This document shows, piece after piece, positions 1 through 11,713 of a stretch of 64,000 nt of DNA. Under the pieces are notes generated by a model. It saw nothing but the letters and a program-made list of their open reading frames with translations. It did not search any database and was not told where the DNA came from. A program made the translations under genes and the position numbers. The number at the start of each line of letters is the position of its first letter. The first letter of the stretch is position 1. Origin of the DNA: Omphalotus guepiniiformis (Eukaryota > Basidiomycota > Agaricomycetes > Agaricales > Omphalotaceae); assembly GCA_028554645.1 (NCBI GenBank), contig JAQOOI010000074.1:372001-436000 (forward strand), given 5' to 3'.

Positions 1-850
1 CTAAGAATTGGCCATTTTGAAGGGTCAGTGTTCACTTTTTAGTAAAGCAATGTGACCTATAAATTGATACCCACTCCAGACACCTGCAAAGATCTAGGAA
101 TTTCACCATTGATTACCTTCATCGTCGTCGGAAAGCGACATCACTATCGGTGAGCCATCATAACTGGTCGTTCTCCACTCCAGTATCTGGACAATTGGTA
201 ACAGCATGTTTCCGCCTGACGCGAAAGCGGATAAGAGTGGTAACTGTCCTGCTGGAACAGTGGCAGACCAGGGCATTACGCACCCCCTTGAATTCGACTT
301 CTACCTCCAGAGCCACGGAGGGCTATTGGGAACAAGTAGATCCGCGCATTACTCGGTACGTTTTTCGATTGAGCTGATATTCGTGTTCTGACGGTTCACC
401 GCACAGGTTCTCTATGATGTGAGTAGTCACTATTTTCTAAGCTTCATATATAAATTCACCCTTGCCACATCCAGGATAACAGGTTCACGTTAGTACTGCA
501 TGCTTTTCAGTCCGATTCGTCGTTTTGACCATATTTCTCAGTGCTGACGCGCTTCAAGCATTCGCGTATACACTCTGCCATGTGTATGCACGATCAACCC
601 GTTCTGTGTCGATACCCGCTCCTGTCTATTGTGCGTTGATGTGTTTCGTAAAGACATTCAACTAATCTCTGTGATGGCAGACGCCGATATTGTGTGCTCA
701 AGGGCGAGAAACCACTACGACCCAGGTTTTCAGCTATCTGAGACAGGGTCTGTTTCTTCTGGCGGTGGAGGCGGCTCAGCTCTAGCGAATCTTCAACAAC
801 AGTATAAGCCGGTTCATGCAGGACAAGCAGGGAGGATGTATTTCATGTGA
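1..850 (+). CDS. Argonaute protein, C-terminal part (PIWI domain), 5' end outside window
   Basis: Argonautes bind small RNAs and silence matching transcripts; the PIWI domain is the RNase H-like slicer. Exons readable here are about 80-149, 205-355, 407-418, 475-488, 542-630 and 681-850. Joined in phase they give the end of a PIWI domain: [13 protein letters not shown], then [54 protein letters not shown] and RNHYDP, closing with the typical terminal MYFM. The histidine of the AHY motif, which belongs to the catalytic tetrad in slicers, is present; the acidic residues lie upstream of the window. Introns are 46-56 bases, one isolating a 12-base exon and another a 14-base exon. A Gly/Ser-rich insert lies between RNHYDP and the terminus. 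The family is certain from these motifs; slicer activity and the exon before base 80 are not resolved. Confidence 0.93.
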
Positions 851-1591
851 GCTTTTAGACTTTTCAGTTGTATTGGGTCTGTCATTGATTTTTCTCGCCA
901 CCGCAGTGATTGCGAATAAATGTTCTACCTAATTTCACTGGCGCGACAGCTGCCACGTCAGTTCTCGTTCCATATTCAAGTTCTCCATTTTTACATCGTA
1001 CAATCCAAACTGCGCTGCTGCAATTTCCTACGAAATCTGTATCTGCTTGAAATACATTGAAATCTTCAGGGCTTGATATTCAGTAGCTTCAATTCATACC
1101 GAAGTTGAACTTCTTCTCTTGTTCGTTGTTGAATCCCTTCTGACGTGTTCATTGGACTTCTTGAGTTATGTGGCAACTGACGGACATCATACGTGTATGA
1201 GTATGAATGCTGACTGGTCATTATTGGCTCTTTTTGGAATTGTGCTAGATGGTAGTCGATTCTCCCGTGATAAGTTCAGGAGAGGGCGAAACAGATTATA
1301 CGTGTGCCCAACATACAATCCGAAGCAAACTCCAGCTTTGACTTGAATCCAAAACTGCGGTAGCCAGTCGGCTGCAAAGCAGTATCATAATGACATATCT
1401 TGTTCTTAATGGCCTGATACATCAAATTACAGTAGCATGTATGCATACTACGCAAGTAGATTTACACTAAGTCACTATCTTACAACAAATCCAAAGTGGC
1501 CGAGTCGTGTTAGGTCGTGTTCAGTAAATCAGCAAATCAGAATCTGCTAGTACAAAATACAGATATCACCCAGATGGGCCGAGTCGGCGAA
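851..1591. other. Intergenic, convergent gene ends
   Basis: This stretch holds the 3' flank of the Argonaute gene on the plus strand and the 3' flank of the zinc-cluster gene on the minus strand. Short open frames occur but none shows a family motif or exon continuity. I see no gene here. Confidence 0.6.
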
Positions 1592-4500
1592 TCACCAAGT
1601 CTGTTGGTTCAAGATGTTGTTGAGATCAGAATCGTTCTGGCCGAACGCTCCCTCTAGACTAGACAAATACGTGCTCCAGTCGTTTTCCCTAAAATGTGGA
1701 GCATAAGCACATGTTATTCAGAGATATTAGCTATATAACACGCACTCAAATCCTTGCGGCGTGGTAGACCACATCGACATGGACAAAGAGTCCATCGCCG
1801 GTAACGATGCAATGAATGCATCAAGTTCAGCCTGGTTGACTCCGGATGTAGGCAAACACACCGCGTCTGCAGTGTCGTTATTGAACGCGGTGAAATCACT
1901 CCCCAAAGGCATGGGCGAACAGATATCGGGAATAGTGTTTACGTTGCCGATACTCTTGTCGAGAAGTGAAGGGTCGAGTGCATAATATGACATAGGCGCG
2001 TTAAGCGGTGTAGGAATCTGCACTGGTGAATCCGAGGAGGCCGATGACGCATTACCAGAAGACATGTATGCGATAAGGAGGTCGGACCCGGTCCCGCTCG
2101 AATCAGGCGATGATTGCGTCGACTGCTCCGGTGAAGGATGGTCTTGACTAGCCTTATTAAATACTCTGCGTGTTCCTGCGATGGGCCTGTCTGTACTAGT
2201 GTGGTCGGTACTCATCGGTGTTTGTGAGGCTTGCTGTGCGCCTCCTGAATTTTCTGTTGATCTCGGTCTCTTGTTGTTGTTTTTTGGCATTCTTTCCCCG
2301 ACAGCGGCCATGTCAGAAATCATATCCCTGAATCATAATGAGTATAGTCCCGTTTAAAAATGCCAAATTCGTCTCACCAGAACCTCCCAGACGCAGGCCA
2401 CCTGCTATCATTAACAGTATGAACATTATCATGACGCAATGTACGTACCGCGTTTCACACATTTTCATTGCCGCTTGGCATGCATTGACACCTGACATTT
2501 CGTCCGCTACAGAGCCGGCTCCAGACCGCCTTCCCGTCCAAGTACTGAGGAGGAGAATTATTGAAGCTGAAAAGAGGCTGACCTGGAGGTATGATCAGTA
2601 CATATTAAACTAGTAGGGCCAAATAGCAAATGTATACCAGCGGACTGGGATATGGAAGAACAACATTTTGCGCCACCATCGCCATTGCGATGTGACTACA
2701 AGCGCGCGCGGCAGCTGTACATATCGTCAACGACGGGAACGATACCGAAGTAGGATTTCGAGGCATGGGGATAAACGGCCTATGTATGAAGATTTGTAGA
2801 TTGTGGTAGTTGAGGTAAAGCAAGGCAGACTGCTCGAAAAATATGCCGGCCTTGCGCTTTGGGTTCCATCGAACTAAACAATTCGTTAGTTTGGGACTAT
2901 CACGTCAAATGCAGAACAACACGTACGATGCTCTGGCACACTGTCCAGCCACTGATTCAGTGCCGAATCTAACTCCGCAATGATTTGCTGCTCAGACTGT
3001 ACCCTAGGCCGTTTATATAGCCCCGCAGTTTTCCGCAGAGGATACTAGAATATAGAGAAAGCATGTGAGATGATACATGAAAGTAATCACTTATGAAATC
3101 CCCTACAATAACACGATTGGCATAAGATAAGATATCCAGGAGTTTCAAATAGTGAATGAAGTAGGATATTGCGGAGGGCTTCCCAGCGGGCTGCTTGAAG
3201 CTCTGATCAGGATCAGGAAGATCCCAATATTCATCATCGCAGTCCATTGGGAAATCTAAATCATAGCTTAAAAAAAATTGTTTGTTAATCAATGGCAAAG
3301 ACTGAATTATTCGAGGACTGACTCCTCTTCCTGAATGATAGAAGGGCGGCCTGTAAAGGAACCTATTGTCCTTTCGTGTACGAGTAGCATATAGAAGGCA
3401 CGTTTCCATAGTTCGTCCACCACAGTAGGGTGTTCCAGTACTCGGCGACGATGCGCGCCTACGTCTTGCGCCATGCGTAATCCAAAACCAATCTGCAGCC
3501 ATGTAGCTTGAGACACTGCCGTGGCCTTGATATAAAGGACTGCAAGCTGGTAAGCATGAGAGACATATATACTTAGTTGATTGGTCTTCATACGTACCGC
3601 ATAACACTGTACTTCGTATAAGGTCGGCTTCGCGGACAGCTGAAGATTGGTTCTAACCACCGGTACCTGAATATACATATGCCAGCCAGCTTCTAGGATT
3701 CAGCACTGGTGACATTTGGAAGCGTTGGAATGAGACTTACCCGACGAAGGGGTGTCGATTCCTTCTGAATAAGCTCTGGGGTCATTGGAATATCGAGTAC
3801 CCAAGGCACAGACCAACAACACTACACCCCCAAAGTAGCAGTCATGATGATGTAATCCTTCCGACAGAGACCTTTGGAAAGTCGGTCGGTGGAGAAGGGG
3901 GAAGAGGTGGTTGACGTGCGTGAAATATAATTCCACGAGTGACTCCATCAGGTCGTCAGCTGGAAATGTATATTGAGGAGAAGGATATTGTAACACGCGT
4001 AATTGCCACTGAAAGAATGAGAAGTTGAGCTTCCACTATCGCCGTTTATACTGGTGACTGCGTACATCTGCAGGATCCCAGATTACTGCTCGTTTGGCGC
4101 CAGATGCAGGCTCCATGAACGATGCCTCTCCCATATGGTGATGCTTGTGATGCAAGGCGGCTTCTACGAGATAAAGACCACTGGAATACGGACGCATAAG
4201 CCACTAGCTTAATGTCAATACGCCCCATCATACCTTGACCGGCCAAAGAAGCGTTTTCGAGTCGGATCCAACTTCAGGTTTTCAAGGTGGGAGGCGAGCG
4301 TCATGTAGTTATCGTCGTTACGGGGTAAAGCGACAGCTTCATCGTGTGGACAATCTATTCCGTTCTCCAACTCTTCGTTAATGTCGACGCCCGGTAGGAG
4401 CTATGTCTTTTCAGCAAATTTTCGAAGTGCAATCATTGTTGAAGCGCACCTTTTTTAACATTGTCTCCATCTTCTCCAATCGCTGTTCCAGCCCCTCAAC

Positions 4501-4982
4501 ATAACTGAACGCGGAAGTTAGAAACGAAGTATATAGCACGAGATGCATGATGCGGCGCTGACCCTTTCGCAGATCCAAGATTCTATTTCATTGAATGTTA
4601 TTGAAATCCATTTCAGCAGATACACTGGTTTACATACCTTCGTGAGCTCAACATGGGTGCATTCTAATCCTGCATTGATGCAGTTGGTACACCGATTGCC
4701 AGGCATCCCCCCGCTATCACCTGCGAGGCCTTCTTACCATTACTCCAGTAAGAAAGCAAGATCTTACTCACAACGAACTGAGAATGAACACATTGTATCA
4801 GAACATAAAAGCATATATGATGTGAGGATAGCTCACTCTTCTTTTTCTGTTTCCATTTGAACAAAACACGTTAGACGCCGCAGATCAGGACGCTTAGGGA
4901 CCACACTGACTTTGCACATATCGCATGCACCTGGGAGACGGCGTTTCTTCGACGCATTTTCGTTCATTGTATCATCGTTCAT
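1592..4982 (-). CDS. Zn(II)2Cys6 transcription factor with Fungal_trans domain
   Basis: A fungal binuclear zinc-cluster regulator, expected to bind CGG-type sites in the nucleus; target genes unknown. From start MNDDTM at 4982, exons 4911-4982, 4837-4846, 4768-4777 and 4638-4713 join to a complete C-x2-C-x6-C-x8-C-x2-C-x6-C cluster (ACDMCKKKKIRCD, then RCTNCINAGLEC). Two of these exons are only 10 bases. A dimerisation helix (YVEGLEQRLEKMETM) follows near 4450-4500. The Fungal_trans domain is recognisable at about 3700-3996 (YFTHVNHLFPLLHRPTFQR, GVVLLVCALGTRYSNDP) and 3307-3678 (ATWLQIGFGLRMAQDVGAHR). The tail at 1746-2323 is Ser/Thr/Pro-rich; the last exon, 1592-1688, ends in NNILNQQTW. An xlnR-like annotation is likely by habit, but no evidence here supports a xylanase role. 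The junction after 4638 does not keep phase with the obvious acceptor, so the middle of the model needs RNA data. Confidence 0.85.
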
Positions 4983-5185
4983 CGTAAATGGTCTAGTAGA
5001 GAGTGAAAGACAATAGTTTACGAGTTCGGAGGTAAGTGTATGAAACGGAGTTATGGTGATGGTAACATTGGTTAGGGGCAAATTATTGTCGGCTCGGTTG
5101 CGTAATCAACGGCACTGCCTACGTAGAGTCAGTAGAGTCAGACAACTTCAGTCGAACTTCAGTACTTCAATCTTTATGTGAACGA

Positions 5186-7403
5186 CTACACTTCTTGTAA
5201 TATTCTAACCAAAATATCTTTAACAGTAATTCGTCTGTCCTTTGCTATCCTCCTTCCGCGCTCGTTTTCTGTGAAAAACGTAGCCCCATATAATGCACTT
5301 GCCAGTACCTCATCTTCTGGACCACCAAATACTCGCAACCGATGAGATATGACTCGAGGGACGATTCTAGCAACATCAGCTTGCGTGACGTCAAGCACGG
5401 GAAGAGTCAAACCCTCCGATGGACCCGCATGTTCATGCATTTCATCGAGCACCGCCCCCATCGTCACGCTCCCGCTCTCAATCACATTCATTATCGATTC
5501 AGTACTACCGCTGATAGCTGAGTCTGAGCAGACCTTTCCCAAATCGTGTAGTAACAGATCTTGTATCAGTTCCATGCCTGTAGGATCTCCTGCAAGGATT
5601 CTGGCTGCACGTATAAGATCAAAGGCGTGGCTCATTGCTGCCGCCGTGAGAAGCGTTCCGTCGAGTTGAGGATGATGCCTAGCTGCAGAAAAGAGGTCCG
5701 AGATGTAGAAGTTCAGCGCAGATGAGAAATATGTCTTGGAGTAGGTCTCCTGAAGGGAACTTAAAATCTCCGATGAGATTATAGCATGCGATCCATTCGA
5801 GGGTGTCATCACTCCTGGAGATAGTTGTCGATTGGGTAAAGGCTGTGTGAAAAAGGGCGGAGTGGAATTTGGAGTGTAGTTTGCGAGTTGAGGCATTGGC
5901 GACAAGATAGGTGAACTCCGGTAGGATAATGGATGAAAGAATGTGTTCGCAAGGGAACGCAATGTGGGGTGAATGGCTACTGTGACACTCATCGCAAACC
6001 TGTCCAACTGGCAAACGATCATGAAAACAGGATGTGTAGCAAAGAAGTTCTACTAACCAGAGACTTGTGTATGGCTGGTCTCTCCCATTCGTTCGTGGGG
6101 CAGACATACACAAGAATAAAGTTGTCGGGCAAAGTCCAGATACCATTCAGGTCATTGTCCACATCTTGGCCATCGAAAGTAGACCTGGAGTGTCTGTGAA
6201 CTGTACTCCCCGTGTCCCAAGTGGAAGGATCCTCCGGCTCTAGGATCACTCTTCTTTCCGTCAGTACCGTAGTAAGAGCTCTTTGAGATGCAAGGCTTGC
6301 ATTTTCTATACCAGAAATCACGATGGCATTTGGTAGCTGGATATTCGACGCCTCTCGCTTTATGCGCACAGGCGTTGGATCAGAATGTGAATGAGGAAGG
6401 AACGGTGGCATGCCGGACAATGACGACGTCCTGGATGCAGAAGAGAAGGCATTAGATGACATAGTACCTATGCCATTCGATAAAGCAGAGCTATTTTGCG
6501 ACTCTCCAGATTTATCAGAAGCAGACGGCACTGGTAGCGTCATTCCTGTTGTGAGTTTGGCAGGCATCATATCATTATGATATGAACTTGACTTGGTGTA
6601 GTGGCTGACTTTACTTCGCACAGTCGCTGTACGTGACGACGACCGCGACTTAGCGCGTTTATTGCGATACTTCACTCTATGTCCGTATCCTGTTAACGTA
6701 GATGTTTCATCCAGATGATTGGGTGGATTGAAGGAAGCTCCTCCTGATGGAATGAATAGGGAACGGAGAAAAGTTGGCGCATTCATGGACGACGACGGAT
6801 CTAGGTGAGAAAATGACCCATGTCGTCTATGTATTCGAAGCCTGTGCGTTAATAGACCGAAAATCGTTGCTAGAGTCTAAAGAGACGTGAGTATCAATCG
6901 GCATGGTAGAGAGAATAAAGAAGACGAGGGAACCCGCATTTCCGGATTTTATAACCAAATTTGGCAAGTATTGCTCGGATCCCCAGCCAATAGCCAATAC
7001 TTCTACGCCACAAAAAGATATCAAAGAACACAAGCCTACACAAGCCCGTTCATCGCATGATGTAGATGATGGAGACGTACGAACGTCACGCGAGCAAGTT
7101 ATGGGAACTAGCAGGAGCCCTCATTGCCCAAGTAAAAGAGTGTATATGTCTCGTAACAATGACATACATAAACCAGCTCACCTTGACGGCCAGTTTAACC
7201 ACTAAGCCGATGTCTTCCTCCGCAGCTCTTATAATGAGATGTTTATTGCCTGCGATGAGACACAAAAGTATGGATTGAACGATGACAGGATCAACAGGAA
7301 GCCCTGGGGACGCATGCCGAACATGATTCAGAAATGCTGGGAAGAAGGATGAGGTTCCGATGTGAGAAAGAAATTGGGAGTCTCCAGCTGCAGATTCAGA
7401 CAT
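5186..7403 (-). CDS. MoxR/Mg-chelatase-like AAA protein, P-loop apparently lost
   Basis: Exons about 7182-7403, 6043-6876 and 5186 to about 5995 join in frame. The N-terminus has VDPVIVQSILLCLIAGNKHL followed by EEDIGLVVKLAVKTLATIFG. The middle holds a basic Ser-rich insert and ASLASQRALTTVLTERRVIL, resembling the helix-2 insert of ChlI/MoxR AAA+ ATPases. Next comes LPDNFILVYVCPTNEWER with HKSLLDRFAMSV, where sensor 1 and the arginine finger of MoxR-type ATPases lie. The C-terminal lid has YISDLFSAARHHPQL, again MoxR-like. A canonical GxxxxGK[ST] Walker A is not visible: the expected place reads AGNKHLIIRAAEED. The 305-base first intron is long for this window. The role is unknown; similar fungal proteins may be annotated as magnesium chelatase although fungi make no chlorophyll. 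The family call is moderate; catalytic activity is doubtful. Confidence 0.6.
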
Positions 7404-8007
7404 ATTGGTTGATTATTAGAAAAAGCTGCTCAGCACAAGCGTCTTCTCAAGCTCCAATTAGTTCTAAACCAACGGTCCGATTTTAATGCGAATGGCGGTG
7501 ATTGCCAAATTGGAAGAACATGCAGCAATATGGGAGAGTCAACTAATGGAGATGTAAGAAAACGTGTTGCAAAATATGTTCCGTGGCATGCTTACCAGTG
7601 CAGCGCTGGACTACGCCTCAGAAATACTCCCGTAGTTGGTGCTAAACCAAGTATTGCAGAGTGACAGTAGATAGATTGAATGAATGAATTTTAATTGAAT
7701 TTCATTCGCCAGCGGAGTGATATCACGTGAGCTGAGATTGACGATTAGATTAGATCAAAGATCAGGGCAGCTAAATGGGGAAATCATTTACTTACAGGGC
7801 ACCTTGTCACAGCACTGAGAATTCTCGCAAACGATAACAAGAAATCGTGGCCCTTCCGCATCACTAACGGTGGGTCTCTTCTTCTTACCCCCACCATTAA
7901 ATCTTTACTCTCGCCTTCGTCTCCTTTCTCCTCCAACATCGTTTTTTTCTTGTTTATTTCCATCGCACACACTAATCTCTCTGCCTCAAATTGTTTCCCA
8001 TGATTCG
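7404..8007. promoter_or_regulatory. Divergent promoter region
   Basis: This gap lies between the AAA-like gene on the minus strand and the single-pass membrane gene on the plus strand, so it should carry both promoters. The last 150 bases before 8008 are pyrimidine-rich, as in many basidiomycete 5' leaders. No specific binding site was identified. Confidence 0.45.
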
Positions 8008-11000
8008 ATGGCGGAAGTCCAGTTTGATGTGGACGACACCTCACCTACAATCTCTTATTCACCATTTGGCGATACATTTTCCACACCTAATTTTACGGCG
8101 GGCTGGAATCCCCTGTTCAACCAAACAAGTTTTGGTGGTGCCCCGTTGGAGGTCGGGAACAGTACTAGCATACATGTCACCTCTTGTAATGAGGCTGCTT
8201 TGTCTGTGCGCTGGAAAGGTACTTACATACACCGTGATCCCGCGTAGAATAATCTAATCGTGTATAGGCACCGCCATTCAGCTGGTTGGATCCGCGACAG
8301 CTGCTACCTATTCCGTTACTCTCGACGGTTCCCAAATATCTCTCGAAAGTGCAGGTGTCAACGAAACAGTTCTGGCATCATTCGAGGCCCTCAATAACAC
8401 TGACCATACTATTGTGCTGACTGCCATCATTCCCAGCAGTACTGAAAATCAAACTCAATCATTCATTGTTTTCGACAAAGCTGTAATTTTTGCTTCCCCT
8501 TCCAATACCACCGACAAGTCAGTTAAATTGCTTTTGATTTTTACTGAGATATCGAACTGAATGATTTTATATTCCGAAATCCTGATACTTACGGGTTTGC
8601 AGTTCGACCTATACACCGCAACCCTTGAATGACAGCGACATAAACTTCCGTGGTAAATGGAGTTTTGACCCTAATGGGGTCCATGTATCCAGTAGTGCTG
8701 GTGACCAGGCCTACGCGTCCTTCATTGGTATGTCGACATCCTCGAATCCCATTTTCCAGCGCCTTGAACAGCGGTTGCAGGCACAACGTTCGAAATTTTG
8801 GGAACTCTCTCCCCTGATGCGGGCAACTTCACTGTCATGCTAGACAACTCCACCGTGCAGTATTCAGCGAAGGCTTCTTTTACTCAAAACAACTCCCTAC
8901 TATTTTTTGCCAGCGGACTAGACCCGAACAAAGTCCATTCGTTCGGGATATCTAATGACGATGGCGGGACTTTGGTTCTTCCCGTGGGCGGATTCACATC
9001 TTTCTCGTCCGGAAATCCCAAGTAAGTATTAGTGATATCTCTTCCGTCTATCTTTAAATCTCAGGATCGCAAAGTCCATCAGGTCTTCCCTCTCCTAGTC
9101 CAGCACCAAGTGCCATCGGTGCCAACACAGTGTCCAATTCGCTGTCTCAAGGGACAATTGCAGCATTAGCTCTCGCCGGAATCCTTGCTTTCATTCTGAT
9201 TAGCGGGTCCTTGTTCTGCGTCTTAGTCTATCGGCCACGCCGACTCAAGCGAAGACAAGCAAGAAGAGAGGGGCGGCATAAACCAGAGAACATTGACACT
9301 AGTGTGGTTCTCAATATCGGACCTGAGGCATCCCATTGGTACAGCCCGAGAAGTGTCAACGGGAGTCGTCCAGCGAGTACTCGCACTGGCTTTTCGCGAT
9401 GGAAACAGGAGGTGGAGAATGGGAATGGCGGGAGAGTTCTTGGAGCTCTAGGGTTGGTGTTCCGGCATTCTGATTCGGGGAAGGCCAAGCCAGATCCTGC
9501 CAGCTTTGATGATGATATCTTGGATGACGGGGAACCAAGAAGTGCCAAATCATTCAGCTTCCCTCCCTCTCCTCAATCCGATCAAAAACAGAAAGGGAAG
9601 GGTCGTTGGACAGGGAAGAGCAAGAGCAAGAAAAACTCGTCATCTTCTCCCAGTTTCACGATTGATCTTCCACCGCTACAAGCACAACCTAAGGAGAGAT
9701 CTTCGGACCCAGCGCCATCTACCCCTTCCCAACCACAACGGTCTCCTTTCTCAGCATTCACGTCCTTGACTTACATGTCGACGCCCACCGGTGCCTCCAG
9801 GCAGTTGTCGTTCAATGCACCATCAACTCGTAACTCTCAGGCATCGTCGCCACGCGTCCCACCCTCTCCTAGTTTCCATGGTCGTACTGACAGTCATGGC
9901 CTGTTGCTGATGCGCGATAGCCACGACGGAGGTTCAGAGGGGGATAGTGACTACCGGTCAAGTATTGGATCTCATCAGGACGACTATGCCCCTCAAGTCA
10001 TAGTACACGAGGTCGAAGTGAGCAGTTCCTATAACGCTTCGCGGAGCAGACTGAGTCTGGCTCCAACCCAAGGAGAAGAATCCACGGGGCCAGGATCACG
10101 AAGCGAACGCGTGTCTCGCGACATAGATCGTGGCAGCGTCCGAACCTACGACGACACCATGAGTGTTCTGGGTCCTGCAACCGCACGGGCCGCCATACGG
10201 AGTCTTAGCCCGCGAACCAGTGAAGTGGTATTTGGTACCTCCGGTCGCACCACTGACGTTGCAAGGGAATTTGGCCTTGTCCCTGGCCTCTCTTTTGGCA
10301 ACCTTGTTCGCCAGTCCGTATCAGCAGCTCCAGAAGCGGCTCAGAGGACACCTCGAGGACCGCCAGAAGCAGCTCGACCGGCTGATCAGGGACCGTTTCT
10401 GGATGTACGTGCAAGCAGCCCATTTCAGGTAGACTTTGCCGGGCGTCCTTCCAGATACCGACCTGTCAGCGGAGAAAGCGTTCCTGCAAAATCGAGCAGA
10501 CTATCCGGAGTCTCGCGTGTGAGATTCGAAGAGGACCAACTCCGGCAGTCTCCAAAAGATGCGGACAAGGACAAGGGTAAAGGGAAGGCTTCGGATTATG
10601 CACGGAACGAAGAGTTACTTGCTCCGCAGGGCGCTAGGTCTTCATTCCGACTTACACCTCAGCATACGTTAACGTCTCCCATATCTGGTTCTGGAGGGTC
10701 TGGAGGTGTTACCTCTTTTCTTGATTTCGAGGGTTCTTCGGATCCGTCTTTCGTCACTCACTCGAACGATACTTCGAGCTCATCGCGCCGCGACTCGACA
10801 TATTCTTCGCAGCCACAGGCCGTGAGATCAAGATGGAGCAGCACCACCATACCTAGTTCACACAATACGAAACCAGAATCTTCCGATTCGCAAGGTTCGG
10901 GAGCTTCCGTCTCATCACCTTCTAGTACTTTTCCATTTCCTGTATCGCTACCCGCTTCACCTCATCATCCAGAAGGATACAAACCGTCTCCTCCTACATC

Positions 11001-11391
11001 ACCATCACGTCAGCCTTCTGCTTTCGGGATGCGTCCTGAGAGTGCGTCACTGCATTCTCATCCATCTGGGCTTTCGACCAATCCTGTCTCTCCGGCTGAA
11101 AGCGTTCCAATTTCTATCTCGGATCTGTATTTCAGACACAGTGATTCAGAAGAGGCGGAAGACCGTCCGACAACTAGCACCAGCTCTCATCTACCACCAC
11201 ATCCACCTCTTCCTAGTGTACCGAACACTCCCACCTATCCGCAGACTGCTTCCGAAGGCAGTATGCAGGCAAACGGTCTTTCAACTCCTGGATATATTGT
11301 TAATCGTGTGTTTACACACGACCAGTCGGACTCGGCATTCACTTCAGACTCTCAGACACCGACTGGTCGTCGAACATTTGGTGACAATTGA
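8008..11391 (+). CDS. Single-pass membrane protein with long Ser/Pro-rich cytoplasmic tail
   Basis: Five exons (8008-8218, 8268-8517, 8603-8727, 8772-9021 and about 9075-11391) join to a 1050-residue frame. The N-terminal 360 residues carry many N-x-[ST] sites and beta-strand-like repeats, as in basidiomycete surface proteins that begin with a line like DDTSPTISYSP. A short Pro/Ser linker precedes one hydrophobic helix (LALAGILAFILISGSLFCVL), then a basic stop-transfer stretch (RPRRLKRRQARR). The remaining ~690 residues are low-complexity Ser/Pro/Arg, with many possible phosphorylation sites. No enzyme motif is present. This arrangement suggests a plasma-membrane sensor or scaffold, but that is inference. 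No classical signal peptide precedes the ectodomain, so topology may depend on the single helix. The acceptor of the last intron (AAG at 9074) was chosen because it keeps the frame open. Confidence 0.8.
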
Positions 11392-11713
11392 AACTATTTA
11401 TGTCATGTTACCCGAAGGACAGGCAGGACTTGATTTTTGTTCTCATTGACTCTTTCGTCTCATGTTGTTCATTCCATTCCTTGTTCACGGCCATGGACTT
11501 GCTGCATTTCATGCTCAGGAATACCTATAGTTTCTTTACAATATATCCCTTGTATTTTTTAACCGTTTTGCTTAGTCCCTGTTGTGCTTTTTTTGTGCTT
11601 TTGAGTCTCGACGCGATCGTTGATGTATATCATAACGCCCACTATCCTTTAATCCTTGTCGCCAATATATTAAACTGCGTGCTTGGTGAAAAACATAATA
11701 TACCTTAATAAAG
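11392..11713. other. Convergent 3' flanks
   Basis: This gap separates the stop of the membrane-protein gene from the stop of VPS53 on the other strand. It is T-rich after the first gene and contains ATTAAA/AATAAA-like stretches near 11668 and 11706, compatible with polyadenylation signals. No gene seen. Confidence 0.5.
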
